Shown here: piece by piece, positions 36,221 to 45,758 of the stretch | Layout: each line of letters starts with the position of its first letter | Position numbering within the stretch: position 1 is the first letter of the stretch | Source: an uncultured Flavobacteriaceae bacterium | GTDB lineage: Bacteria > Bacteroidota > Bacteroidia > Flavobacteriales > Flavobacteriaceae | Direction of reading: 5' to 3' | DNA: 64,000 nucleotides | Assembly (NCBI GenBank): GCA_947500585.1 | Contig: CANMSN010000002.1 | Span: 186,001-250,000, forward strand | Notes under the pieces: generated by a model | Told to the model about the DNA's origin: nothing | What the model saw: the letters and a program-made list of their open reading frames with translations, nothing else | Database searches by the model: none | Translations under genes and position numbers: made by a program

Positions 36221-37012
36221 TTACAAACTAATAGCAACTACCAAACCTTCATTTGCGCGAATATTAAAAACCGTTTGGTCTTCAAAAATAAGATACTGCC
36301 CTTTTATGCCTACTAACTTACCTGTATAATTTTGCGCTTTTTTAATATTTAAGCTTTTTGGGGTTGAAGGATATTTATAAACAGGGAATTCCAAATTAGT
36401 TTCGGTATTATTCTCAATAAAATAAGCTGTGGCTTCCTCAGGAATATATTGCTTTAAGCGGTCTCGCCATTCTACTAAATTTTCATCAGCAATATCGTTT
36501 TTAAGCATGGTTCTCCAGTTTGTTTTATCAGCTACATAATCCTTAAGTGCAACTTCGGTAATGCCCGCTAAATACCTATTAGGTACTTCTACAATCTCTA
36601 TAGCTTCATGCGCGCCCTGATCTATCCAACGTGTTGGCACTTGGCTTTTTCTTGTAACACCAACTTTTACATTACTGGAATTTGCTAAATAAACAATATG
36701 TGGTTGTAATTGTACTTTTTTCTCATATTCTAAATCGCGGTCTTCTTTATCTAAATGCGCTGTACTTAATTCTGGGCGCATAATCCAATCTGCTGCCTGT
36801 GGGATGTCAAAAAAACAACTCTTACAAAATCCTTGTCTGTAAATAGGCTTATCCAAGCCACAGTTTAAGCATTGATATTTTACAAATTGAATAGTAAGCT
36901 CCTTATTTAACAATTGATTCATGTTTAAAAAATCGTTTTCAAAAACTAAATAATATTGAATAGGGCTTGAAAACTCCGTTTCCATTTTTGTTAAAACACC
37001 TTGGTAGTTCAT
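36221..37012 (-). CDS. DUF2797 family zinc-ribbon protein
   Basis: A 263-aa cytoplasmic protein. A four-cysteine zinc ribbon is visible (CLNC about residue 48, CKSC about residue 63). The middle HIVYLANSSNVKVGVTRKSQ followed by RWIDQGAHEAIEI resembles a divergent GIY-YIG-type core, as noted for some DUF2797 members. No function is established. It is divergent from the GH3 gene with 43 bases between the starts, so both are probably controlled from one short intergenic region. Confidence 0.75.
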   Translation of the reverse strand: MNYQGVLTKMETEFSSPIQYYLVFENDFLNMNQLLNKELTIQFVKYQCLNCGLDKPIYRQGFCKSCFFDIPQAADWIMRPELSTAHLDKEDRDLEYEKKVQLQPHIVYLANSSNVKVGVTRKSQVPTRWIDQGAHEAIEIVEVPNRYLAGITEVALKDYVADKTNWRTMLKNDIADENLVEWRDRLKQYIPEEATAYFIENNTETNLEFPVYKYPSTPKSLNIKKAQNYTGKLVGIKGQYLIFEDQTVFNIRANEGLVVAISL

Positions 37013-37055
37013 AAAAAATTATCTTATTTTTAGAATCTTAAAGATAAAAATAAAT

Positions 37056-38570
37056 ATGCCAATACCGTTAGTAAATTCCATTGCTTCTTGGTTTCTAAAA
37101 AAACGATTTCATCAAATTGAATTGTTTTTAAAATATCCTAATGAAGTTCAGGATGAGCTTCTTTTAAGCTTAATAGATTTTGCTAAAAACACCGAATTTG
37201 GTAAGCAATACGATTTTGCCTCAATAAAAGATTACAAAACTTTTACAGAGCGGGTTCCTATAAAAAATTACGACTCCTGGATAGATATTATTCAACGTTC
37301 TCGTAAAGGCGAGAATAATCTATTTTGGCCCACGCCTATTAAATGGTTTGCAAAATCTAGTGGAACAACAAGAGCTAAGAGTAAATTTATTCCTGTTAGT
37401 CAAGAATCACTTGAACATTGCCACTATGCTGCTAGTAAAGATTTACTGTGCATGTATCTTAATAATAATGAAGACTCACAACTATTTACAGGCAAAAGTT
37501 TACGATTAGGCGGAAGCAAAGAATTGTATAAAGAAAATGGCACTGCCTTTGGAGATTTATCGGCAATCTTGATTGATAACATGCCTTTCTGGGCAGAATT
37601 TAGTAGTACACCAAGTAATAGAGTATCGCTAATGAGTGATTGGGAATATAAAATGCAAGCTATTGTTGATGAAACCATTAATGAAAACGTTACCAGTTTA
37701 GCAGGTGTACCATCATGGATGTTAGTATTACTAAACAATGTTTTAGAAACTACTGGAAAAGAAAATTTACATGATGTTTGGCCAAATCTGGAAGTTTATT
37801 TTCATGGTGGTGTTAGTTTTACGCCTTATGTAAATCAGTATAAAAAAATATTACCTAAAAAAGATTTTAAATATTACGAAATTTATAATGCTTCTGAAGG
37901 TTTTTTTGCAATTCAAGATCAAAATGACTCTAACGACTTATTACTAATGTTGGATTATGGGGTTTTCTATGAGTTTATTCCAATGGAAACCTATGAGCAA
38001 TCTGATGAACACGCCATTCCATTAAGCGATGTTAAACTAAATAAAAACTACGCTATTATAATAACCACTAATGCTGGGTTATGGCGCTATAAAATTGGAG
38101 ATACAGTAAGGTTTACCTCATTAAACCCATACCGAATACGTATTTCGGGCAGAACAAAACACCATATTAATGTTTTTGGTGAAGAACTTATTATTGAAAA
38201 TGCCGAAAATGCTTTGAAAAAAGTTTGTAAACGTACTCATGCAGAAATTGTAGACTTTACTGCGGCACCCATTTTTATGGAAGGCAAAGAAAAAGGCGCT
38301 CATGAATGGCTTATAGAATTTAAAACCCCTCCAAAAGACATTCATTATTTTAACGAACTATTTGACAATGCCCTAAAAGCTTTAAACTCTGATTACGAAG
38401 CAAAACGTTATAATAACATTACGCTTAATAAACCTAAAATAAATATAGCCCGTAAACACTTATTTTACGATTGGTTGAAAACCAACAACAAATTAGGTGG
38501 ACAACATAAAATACCTCGCCTTTCTAATTCTCGTAATTATATTGAAGAGCTTTTAAAATTGAATGTATAG
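37056..38570 (+). CDS. GH3 auxin-responsive promoter family protein (acyl-amido synthetase-like)
   Basis: A 504-aa member of the GH3 branch of the ANL adenylating superfamily. ATP/AMP motif 1 KSSGTTRAKSKFIP (about 108-121), motif 2 YNASEGFFAIQ (about 278-288) and motif 3 YRIRISGRTKHHINVFGEE near 370 are present. Plant members join amino acids to acyl acids such as jasmonate and auxin; the bacterial substrate is unknown. Full length relative to the family. Common in flavobacteria as a lone gene next to DUF2797, a context that gives no pathway. Confidence 0.85.
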   Translation: MPIPLVNSIASWFLKKRFHQIELFLKYPNEVQDELLLSLIDFAKNTEFGKQYDFASIKDYKTFTERVPIKNYDSWIDIIQRSRKGENNLFWPTPIKWFAKSSGTTRAKSKFIPVSQESLEHCHYAASKDLLCMYLNNNEDSQLFTGKSLRLGGSKELYKENGTAFGDLSAILIDNMPFWAEFSSTPSNRVSLMSDWEYKMQAIVDETINENVTSLAGVPSWMLVLLNNVLETTGKENLHDVWPNLEVYFHGGVSFTPYVNQYKKILPKKDFKYYEIYNASEGFFAIQDQNDSNDLLLMLDYGVFYEFIPMETYEQSDEHAIPLSDVKLNKNYAIIITTNAGLWRYKIGDTVRFTSLNPYRIRISGRTKHHINVFGEELIIENAENALKKVCKRTHAEIVDFTAAPIFMEGKEKGAHEWLIEFKTPPKDIHYFNELFDNALKALNSDYEAKRYNNITLNKPKINIARKHLFYDWLKTNNKLGGQHKIPRLSNSRNYIEELLKLNV

Positions 38571-38699
38571 TAAATTAGCAACAGAACTTTCTTGAAAACA
38601 ATTAGTTAACGAATTAAACTGCTATTGGTCTAAGAAATTTTAAAATAACCTAATCTGCCACATATATTTATCATCTAAATAATTCTAAACCCACTTAAG

Positions 38700-40301
38700 A
38701 TGAAAACTAAATTAAGTTTTATCATTGTCCTTGTATCATTTTTTATGTACAGTCAAGGACCTTCAACTTTAGTAGCAAACAACAATTTTTCTATTGATAA
38801 TAAGTCAAGTAAATCTAGTACTATTGGAACTAACGGATTTGAATTTCAACTTTCAGATGCTGGTGTTAATTCTAAATATTCTGAGTTTGGTTCAGGTTTT
38901 TTTAAAGACAAACTTGTTTTGGTGTCATCAAAGAAAATTGGTGGCTTAGCTAAAATAGACTTAAACACCAAAGAAGGGTTCAAAGAGTTATTTTGTTTAA
39001 ACGTAAGTGCAACTGGTACGCTAAGCTCTCCACAACTATTTTCTAAAGTTTTAAACACTAAGGATAGCGAAGATCAACTTACATTTTCTCCTGATGAAAA
39101 AAAGGTATACTATACAAGAAGTAATAGAGAAAATTCATTAGAATATAAATTATATAAAGCGGATTTAGATATAGAAAACCAAGGAGAATGGGTAAATAAT
39201 GAATTATTAGATATCAACAAAGAAAACGTTTCAATTGAAACTCCTTTTTTAAATCCTGCAGGAGATAAATTATATTTTTCTGCAAATATGCCAGATTCAT
39301 ATGGTGGTTTTGATCTTTATGTATCTACAGTTAATCCTGATGGCACTTTAGGAACTCCAAAAAATTTAGGAAATACTATTAATACTAGTGAAGACGAAAA
39401 ATATCCATCATTTTCTAAAGATGGTAAATACTTATATTTCTCATCAAAAGGACACGAAAATATTGGTGGTTATGATTTATTTGTTAGCAAAATATTAAGT
39501 ACATCATATAAAACCCCAAGAAATTTAGGAAACACAATTAATACACCTTATGATGAAGTTGCTTATTTTTTAGCTACAAAAAACAAAGGTTATGTGTCTT
39601 CAAACAAACCACAAGGCAAAGGTGGTTTCGATATCTACACAGCAGTTTTTGAACCAGTAGATCAAACTTTAAAGGGTAAAATACTTGATTTAGAGACTCA
39701 AATTAAATTACCGAATACCGTAGTTATCCTAAAAGATGAAGAGGGGAATGAGGTTTCTAGGCAATTAACTAAAGAGGATGCAACATATACTTTTGATGTT
39801 ACTCCTTACGAATCGTATACTATTGCTACTGAAAAAGATGGATTTAAAGATGCATCATTTGATTTTATAGCTGATAAAACATATGACACATCATATTATA
39901 AAGATTTAGAATTATTAACCACAGCGCCAGTAATAGCTGAAGTTGAGGATGAATTAAGAATTGTAATTGAAAACATATATTTTGATACCGAAAAGTATAG
40001 CATAAAAGAAGAATCGCAAATCTCATTAAATAAAATTATCAAGGTTCTTAAAGAGCACCCTGAAATGGAATTAGCAATAAATGCACATACTGATAATAAA
40101 GGTAGAGATAGTTATAATTTAAAACTTTCAGACAAACGTGCTGAATCTGCATTAAAATATTTATTATCTAACGGTATTACAAAAGATAGATTACAATCTA
40201 AGGGATTTGGAGAAACTAAACCTTTAATTGATTGTAAAGATGATTGCTCTGAGGATGCTTTACAAGCCAATCGTCGTGTTGAGTTTGTTATTTTAGATTA
40301 G
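38700..40301 (+). CDS. OmpA family outer-membrane protein with PD40 repeats
   Basis: A 533-aa envelope protein. Signal peptide ends MYSQ. Several WD40-like PD40 beta-propeller blades lie at about 115-310 (TFSPDEKKVYYTRS, FLNPAGDKLYFSANM, SFSKDGKYLYFSSKG), a carboxypeptidase-regulatory-like domain at about 325-410 (LKGKILDLETQIKLPNTVVI), and the OmpA peptidoglycan-binding domain at about 425-530 (NIYFDTEKYSI, INAHTDNKGRDSYNLKLSDK). This layout is shared with PorE-like and SprF-partner OmpA proteins of gliding bacteroidetes, but no PorP gene is beside it. The terminator after it is at 40543. Confidence 0.88.
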   Translation: MKTKLSFIIVLVSFFMYSQGPSTLVANNNFSIDNKSSKSSTIGTNGFEFQLSDAGVNSKYSEFGSGFFKDKLVLVSSKKIGGLAKIDLNTKEGFKELFCLNVSATGTLSSPQLFSKVLNTKDSEDQLTFSPDEKKVYYTRSNRENSLEYKLYKADLDIENQGEWVNNELLDINKENVSIETPFLNPAGDKLYFSANMPDSYGGFDLYVSTVNPDGTLGTPKNLGNTINTSEDEKYPSFSKDGKYLYFSSKGHENIGGYDLFVSKILSTSYKTPRNLGNTINTPYDEVAYFLATKNKGYVSSNKPQGKGGFDIYTAVFEPVDQTLKGKILDLETQIKLPNTVVILKDEEGNEVSRQLTKEDATYTFDVTPYESYTIATEKDGFKDASFDFIADKTYDTSYYKDLELLTTAPVIAEVEDELRIVIENIYFDTEKYSIKEESQISLNKIIKVLKEHPEMELAINAHTDNKGRDSYNLKLSDKRAESALKYLLSNGITKDRLQSKGFGETKPLIDCKDDCSEDALQANRRVEFVILD

Positions 40302-40590
40302 TAAATAAACTCGATAAACAGATTAAGTGTTTTTTAAAAAGTTTTTAAACGAGTATTTTGCCTTATAATCTAAAAGAAAAAAAAAGCGTTGTGTGAATTT
40401 TAAATTAGGTTTATTTTTAAAAAATCTTAAAAGATAATAGCCTAAGAAAGTATATAATGTGAATATCTTAAATCCCTCATAAGATATTTAAGTTTTAAAA
40501 TTTAATTGTAGCGAATATTATTAATTAACATCCATAAATTAAAACCACGCCATAAAGCGTGGTTTTTTTGTTATAACTTTTAGATTGATT
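40302..40590. other. Intergenic region after the OmpA gene
   Basis: 289 bases without a gene. It contains a small inverted repeat AATATCTTA / TAAGATATT (40462-40470 and 40480-40488) and the terminator at 40543-40569. Nothing else recognised. Confidence 0.6.
40543..40569. terminator. Bidirectional terminator between OmpA and phytase genes
   Basis: AACCACGC (40543-40550), loop CATAAA, GCGTGGTT (40557-40564), then further T on the plus strand and a matching A/T tract on the minus strand. Lies between convergent genes. Confidence 0.9.
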
Positions 40591-41601
40591 TTATTCTAAT
40601 AATTTCAATTTAGCTAAATCGTGAAAAAAGAAATTCATTTCATCATTCATTGATACAAATAATCCGTTAGGAAATTTATCTCCTAAAGCTAGAGTTGAAA
40701 CATCGCAGCCATCAGTTTCAAGAGTCCCTAAATTAATTTCTTTAATAAATGCATTTGTATTTAAATCGAAAATATTAAAAGTCCCAGCTTGTTGATTAGA
40801 TACTATTAAAAACGATTTATCAGGATAGTGCGCAATTGCAATACCTTCAATATCTGCTTTAAAATATTCGCCGCCAAAACATAAAATTTCTTCATCGCCT
40901 TTTGAAGGTTCTGCATAATATTTTCTAATACAATGCCCTTCATCAGAATAATATACAATACCGTTTTTATCGTCAATAGCAATGGCTTCAATTTCCTTTT
41001 TACCACTAAATTGTCCAAACTTTCTAACCAATTGAGATTGTATTCCCAAACTATCGGAAACCAATTCATATTGATATAAATATCCTGTTTCGGGTCCTGT
41101 TTTTCTACCAACAATAATATAAACCATATTTGTTTTTGGCGATTTATATAATGCGATGCCCATAGGTAACCTAAATTCTGGTTGAGGAACATCTTCAAAA
41201 ACTTTAAAGCTACCATTATCTAATGGTTTCATATCGGGTACAGAAAACAAACGTATTTGTTGACGCTCTCTTTCTGTAAATGCGATAATATCAACTTTTG
41301 TAGAATCGTCGAGCCGGAAACCGTACTCCAAATCAATATTATTTGGTCGTTTTAAACCTCTAATCGTTTTTTCTTCAATAATTTTCCCGTCTAAATCAAA
41401 TGCATAAATTGCACCATCGGTTTCTTTATCTGTTCCAAAAATAATACTCTTTGAGGCATCATTAGGGTTTATCCAAATAGCAGGGTCGTCGGTGTCGTGC
41501 AACGTCTTTTCTGTAATAACATCAGGAGCTATTACAGGCAACTTTTTTACGCAAGACACAATTAACAAACCAACAACTATTATATATATGTATTTCATCA
41601 T
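40591..41601 (-). CDS. Beta-propeller 3-phytase, lipoprotein
   Basis: A 336-aa beta-propeller phytase (BPP), releasing phosphate from phytate with calcium. Lipobox VSC at Cys17 predicts surface or periplasmic lipoprotein. Propeller motifs: DTDDPAIWINPNDASKSIIF, GAIYAFDLDGK, RPNNIDLEYGF, EIEAIAIDDKNGIVYYSDEG and KADIEGIAIAHYPDKSF, the acidic residues of which bind calcium in the family. Two in-frame ATGs lie at the start (41601, 41598). The gene is 7 bases after a TonB-dependent receptor gene on the same strand, a pairing known in flavobacteria and suggestive of phosphate/phytate scavenging. Confidence 0.9.
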   Translation of the reverse strand: MMKYIYIIVVGLLIVSCVKKLPVIAPDVITEKTLHDTDDPAIWINPNDASKSIIFGTDKETDGAIYAFDLDGKIIEEKTIRGLKRPNNIDLEYGFRLDDSTKVDIIAFTERERQQIRLFSVPDMKPLDNGSFKVFEDVPQPEFRLPMGIALYKSPKTNMVYIIVGRKTGPETGYLYQYELVSDSLGIQSQLVRKFGQFSGKKEIEAIAIDDKNGIVYYSDEGHCIRKYYAEPSKGDEEILCFGGEYFKADIEGIAIAHYPDKSFLIVSNQQAGTFNIFDLNTNAFIKEINLGTLETDGCDVSTLALGDKFPNGLFVSMNDEMNFFFHDLAKLKLLE

Positions 41602-41608
41602 TTAAATG

Positions 41609-44476
41609 CTATTGGTTTTTTCTTTTAAATAAATCATACTTCAAACCAAAAGCTAGACTCCTTCCGTAATACTCAGCTTGCATGGTTCTAGATTTTACAC
41701 CTTGAAAATAACGTAATGGTTGATCTGTAATATTATTTAAACTCGCATATAAATTTAAATTCTGATTAACCGATATATTGGCATTAAAGTCTAAGAAAAA
41801 TTGTTCATCATAATATCTATCTTCAAAAGCATTTCCTCCAATTTCATCTATATAGGAATCAGAGTAATTAGCTGATAAGCGAAAACTTAACTTTTTACTA
41901 TCATAAGCTAAAGATGCATTAAACATGTTTGGAGCTGTGTTTGGTAAGTCTAAATCGTTACGTTCATCGCCATCTTCATTTCTAATACCATTAGCATCTG
42001 ACGACAAATTTGTATAGTTTAAATAAATACTTAAGTTTTTGGCAAATCCTGGTAAGAAATCTAACTTTCTTTGGAAAGCAAATTCAAATCCTAATACTGA
42101 AGCATCATCACCATTTAATGGCTGAAATACTTCAAAACCACTAGTGTCTGTTCCAAAAGAATCGTCGGTGGTTTCTGTTTGGAATGTATAAACAAAGTCA
42201 TTAATTTTTTTATAAAATGCACCTCCAGAAATAATCCCTACATTTTTAAAATAGTGTTCTGCCATAATATCAAAGTTCATAGATGTTGTTGGATTTAATT
42301 CTGCATTACCAACATAAATTTCCTCATCCCCTAAAACAATATCTAACGTTGGAACTAAATCTACATAATTTGGTCTAGCCAAAGTGTTAGTCCAAGCAAA
42401 TCTTAAAATAGTAGCATCTGATATATCGTATTTAAAGTGAACTCCAGGCAGCACATTTGTATATGAACTTTCTTCAGTAATTTCTCCTATAATATTTTCT
42501 TCATCTTCAATTTGGTTTCCTGTTGCTGTAATACTTGTAGTTTCAACTCTTAAACCTATAAGCGCACTAAGTTTATCAGATAGTTTTTGATTAGCCATAA
42601 TATAAGCAGCAAAAACATTTTCTTCTACATCAAAATTAGCTCTTAAATATTCATCTGGTACATCTTCACCTTCAAAAAGAGATGCATCATTTAAATTTAA
42701 CCTGCCTAAAAATTCAGGTGTAGCAAATGTTCCAACAGCATATTGGCTCCCAGCTAAATAATCTGAATCTGAATAATCACGCGTTGGAACAAAACCTAAT
42801 TCATCTAAATCTCCATTTTCTGGGCTATATTCCATAAAGTCATTAGCTCTATTTTTATTTTTAAATCTGCCTCTAGCTCCAAATTTAAAAAACCCATCTT
42901 CGCCTTGATTAAATAGATTTAGTGGTAATTGAAAGTTTATAAATACATTAAAATCTTCTTCTTTGGTATATTGATTTTCTTCGGTTAATTCTCCAAATTC
43001 AAAATCATTATAAGCTGCATCTGATGCATTTACTGGTGTATATAATGGAAACTTAGTGTCATTATTGTAATTAATGATATACTCACTTTCGTATTGTAAA
43101 TAGCGCTCGTTAAGTCGCTCTTCTGATGCTTTTGCAAAAGACGCCATCCAATCTATTTGTAGTTTATTTGCTAAATGCTCTCCGCCTAAACTAAAGTTGA
43201 ACATACGCTGATCTTCCAAACGTGCGTTTTGAATACGATTGGTATCAATACCTCCTTTTGTTTGTCGTGCAACCTCAACAGGAAAAGATGTTAAATTTCC
43301 GTTTCCGTCTATAGTAAAGTCTCCTGATTCAATATCTTCACCATCTAAAATCTCATGTTCTAAACGAAACCTATTTTCACGATCGTCTCTCCAATTGTAT
43401 ATAGACTTAAAATAAATATTGTTATTATCATTTAATTTATAATCAAAATTTGCAGAAAAACTACGTCTTATTCGTTGTACGACGTACTCTCTAATTTCAA
43501 ATACATTAGCATACGGATTTACCTCTAATTCTTCTAAGTTATCTTCATCATCAAAAGCATTATACTCAAATTCATCTGTCCATTCTGCTTCAAAATTATC
43601 GCTTCCAAAATCATTATCATTTAAAGAGGCGGATATCATCCAACCAAATTTTCCGTTATTAGATCTATCTCCTAATAGAAAAGACCCATTAAGTATTCTT
43701 TTATTACTAATATAATTAACACCAGATCCTGCTGTTGCTGATAAGCGAAATCCTTGAGGCGATGTTCTAGTAATTAGATTTACAGAACCACCAAGTGCAT
43801 CAGCATCCATATCTGGAGTAACCGCTTTATTTACCTCAATAGTTTGAATCATATCAGACGGAATTAAATCCATTTGTATATTTCTATTATCGCCTTCAGC
43901 TGAAGGTATTCTACTTCCATTTAACGTTACGGAATTTAATTGTGGAGATAACCCACGAACTATAATATTGCGGGCTTCTCCCTGATCTACTTGCATGGTA
44001 ATACCTGGTATGCGTTTTACAGCATCACCAATATTTGCATCTGGAAATTTTCCAATTTGATCTGTAGAGACTATATTGGTTATATTTTGTTTATTTTTTT
44101 GGATGTTTAAAGCTCTTGCTTGTCCACCAATAGTATATCCAGTAATTTCAACTTCACCTAACTCTGTACTTTTTGATGTTAATGTAATGTTTACTGAAGT
44201 CGTTTGCGAGTTTGTTAATATAACTTCCTGCTCAAAATCTGCATAACCCAAATATTGAATAGTTAATTTATAAGTACCCTCTGGAATATCTACTATAGTG
44301 AAACTTCCATTAAAATCGGAAATAGCGCCTTTTTTAAGTTCTTCAATCATTACACTAGCTCCAGGAATGGCAATACCATTGTCGTCGTTTATAACACCGC
44401 GAATATTTGCATTTTGTGCAAAAATGCTAAAAGAAAATAATAGGATAAGTAGTGAAAACGCATAATTTTTTTTCAT
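41609..44476 (-). CDS. TonB-dependent receptor paired with phytase
   Basis: A 955-aa outer-membrane receptor. Signal peptide ending FSIFAQ; carboxypeptidase-regulatory-like domain at about 22-110 (IRGVINDDNGIAIPGASVMI); plug about 125-245 with QIGKFPDANIGDAVKRIPGI and DADALGGSVNLITR; the remainder is barrel, ending LAFGLKYDLF. The plug wording matches the TIGR01782-type receptors of flavobacteria and proteobacteria. Co-directional with, and 7 bases from, the phytase gene, so uptake of phytate or its breakdown products is likely (inference). The 5' leader (44477-44640) has no recognised signal. Confidence 0.92.
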   Translation of the reverse strand: MKKNYAFSLLILLFSFSIFAQNANIRGVINDDNGIAIPGASVMIEELKKGAISDFNGSFTIVDIPEGTYKLTIQYLGYADFEQEVILTNSQTTSVNITLTSKSTELGEVEITGYTIGGQARALNIQKNKQNITNIVSTDQIGKFPDANIGDAVKRIPGITMQVDQGEARNIIVRGLSPQLNSVTLNGSRIPSAEGDNRNIQMDLIPSDMIQTIEVNKAVTPDMDADALGGSVNLITRTSPQGFRLSATAGSGVNYISNKRILNGSFLLGDRSNNGKFGWMISASLNDNDFGSDNFEAEWTDEFEYNAFDDEDNLEELEVNPYANVFEIREYVVQRIRRSFSANFDYKLNDNNNIYFKSIYNWRDDRENRFRLEHEILDGEDIESGDFTIDGNGNLTSFPVEVARQTKGGIDTNRIQNARLEDQRMFNFSLGGEHLANKLQIDWMASFAKASEERLNERYLQYESEYIINYNNDTKFPLYTPVNASDAAYNDFEFGELTEENQYTKEEDFNVFINFQLPLNLFNQGEDGFFKFGARGRFKNKNRANDFMEYSPENGDLDELGFVPTRDYSDSDYLAGSQYAVGTFATPEFLGRLNLNDASLFEGEDVPDEYLRANFDVEENVFAAYIMANQKLSDKLSALIGLRVETTSITATGNQIEDEENIIGEITEESSYTNVLPGVHFKYDISDATILRFAWTNTLARPNYVDLVPTLDIVLGDEEIYVGNAELNPTTSMNFDIMAEHYFKNVGIISGGAFYKKINDFVYTFQTETTDDSFGTDTSGFEVFQPLNGDDASVLGFEFAFQRKLDFLPGFAKNLSIYLNYTNLSSDANGIRNEDGDERNDLDLPNTAPNMFNASLAYDSKKLSFRLSANYSDSYIDEIGGNAFEDRYYDEQFFLDFNANISVNQNLNLYASLNNITDQPLRYFQGVKSRTMQAEYYGRSLAFGLKYDLFKRKNQ

Positions 44477-44635
44477 GATTTTTGTTAGTTATTTGTTTAT
44501 TCAAAACAACAAAAATCATGATTAAAGCATTTTAAGTATTTTTTAAATTAGTGTTATCTGTATGGAAGAAAATACTGCTATTTTATATTTAGTTAACATT
44601 AATTAAAAGTTTACAACATATTAGTATAGAAAAAC

Positions 44636-44662
44636 AAAAACCCTTTCTGTAAACAGAAAGGG
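44636..44662 (-). terminator. Terminator of rplU-rpmA
   Basis: CCCTTTCTG (44641-44649), loop, CAGAAAGGG (44654-44662); on the minus strand it is followed by TTTTTGTTTTT. It lies about 30 bases after the rpmA stop. Confidence 0.9.
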
Positions 44663-44690
44663 CTTTAAATATTTTTAAGAAAATTATTCC

Positions 44691-44951
44691 TTAAACCTCA
44701 AAAGGCTCAATAGAAACGTAAGATTTGTTATCTTTTTTCTTAGTAAATTTTACAACACCATCAACATAGGCGTGTAATGTATGATCTTTTGAAGAATATA
44801 CATTTTCACCTGGGTGATGCGTATTTCCTCTTTGTCTTACGATAATGTTTCCAGCTAAAGCAGCTTGACCACCAAATATCTTAACACCTAAGCGTTTCGA
44901 TTCTGATTCTCTACCGTTTTTCGAACTTCCGACTCCTTTTTTATGTGCCAT
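44691..44951 (-). CDS. rpmA: 50S ribosomal protein L27
   Basis: An 86-aa bL27 protein: [38 protein letters not shown] are canonical. The N terminus reaches the peptidyl-transferase centre. Second gene of the rplU-rpmA operon, 43 bases after rplU, followed by an intrinsic terminator. Confidence 0.97.
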   Translation of the reverse strand: MAHKKGVGSSKNGRESESKRLGVKIFGGQAALAGNIIVRQRGNTHHPGENVYSSKDHTLHAYVDGVVKFTKKKDNKSYVSIEPFEV

Positions 44952-44994
44952 TTTATTTCGATTTTATATTATTAAACTTAGTTTATTAAGGATA

Positions 44995-45681
44995 TTAAGC
45001 CTTACCACCATCTAATTCGTCTTGCCATTTTTTAAGCTCATCCCACTTACCATCAGCTGCTAATTTAGCTTGTGCTGGCCAAGTATCTGTTACGTGGTTT
45101 CCACGAACACCTGCAATGATTTCAGAAATTTCAGCTGGCTTAGCTTTTGCTAAATCTGCGTAAGTTGTAATTCCTGCTTCTACTAAAGTTGATGCAATTT
45201 TTGGACCAATACCTTCAATTTTCTTTAAATCGTCAGCTTTTCCTGTTGCTTTTTTAGCAGCAGCCTTAGGTGCAGCTTTTTCAGCTTTAGGAGCAGTAGC
45301 TTTCGCTTCTACTTTTAGTTCAGCTTTCTTTTCTACTTTTGCTTTTGCTGGGGCAGCTTTCTTAGCTCCAGAAGCGGCAATACTTTCAATTACAATTTCA
45401 GTTAAAGATTGACGGTGACCATTCTTAACACGGTAACCTTTACGTCTTTTCTTCTTAAAAACTATAACTTTATCACCTTTAAGGTGCTTTAAGACTTTTG
45501 CTCCTACTTGAGCTCCGTCTATAGCCGGGGCGCCTACAGTTACTTTGTCACCATCACCTAAAAGAAGTACATTATCGAAAGAAACTTTCTTACCTTCTTC
45601 AGTTTGTAAACGGTTAACAAAAACTCTTTGGTCTTTTTCAACTTTAAATTGATGCCCTGCTATCTCTACAATTGCGTACAT
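44995..45681 (-). CDS. rplU: 50S ribosomal protein L21 with C-terminal helix-hairpin-helix extension
   Basis: A 228-aa protein, about twice the usual 100-105 aa of bL21. Residues 1-104 are the normal L21 (MYAIVEIAGHQFKVEKDQRV, FKKKRRKGYRVKNGHRQSLT). Residues 105-149 are a Lys/Ala/Pro-rich linker. Residues 150-228 hold a helix-hairpin-helix-like domain (LKKIEGIGPKIASTLVEAGI, then TYADLAKAKPAEI) resembling nucleic-acid-binding domains. The extension is common in flavobacteria as far as I recall, but its function is not known to me. Driven by a near-perfect promoter at 45724-45754. Confidence 0.95.
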   Translation of the reverse strand: MYAIVEIAGHQFKVEKDQRVFVNRLQTEEGKKVSFDNVLLLGDGDKVTVGAPAIDGAQVGAKVLKHLKGDKVIVFKKKRRKGYRVKNGHRQSLTEIVIESIAASGAKKAAPAKAKVEKKAELKVEAKATAPKAEKAAPKAAAKKATGKADDLKKIEGIGPKIASTLVEAGITTYADLAKAKPAEISEIIAGVRGNHVTDTWPAQAKLAADGKWDELKKWQDELDGGKA

Positions 45682-45723
45682 AGCGTAACGTTTTTATTAT
45701 TAAATTTTGTTCAAAAATGAGTG

Positions 45724-45754
45724 CAAATATACTCCTAATTAATTAAACTACAAA
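45724..45754 (-). promoter_or_regulatory. Promoter of rplU-rpmA
   Basis: Minus strand: TTTG (45751-45754), 19 bases, TATATTTG (45724-45731), an exact match to the flavobacterial TTTG / TAnnTTTG consensus, about 43 bases before the rplU ATG. Confidence 0.85.
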
Positions 45755-45758
45755 CGTT

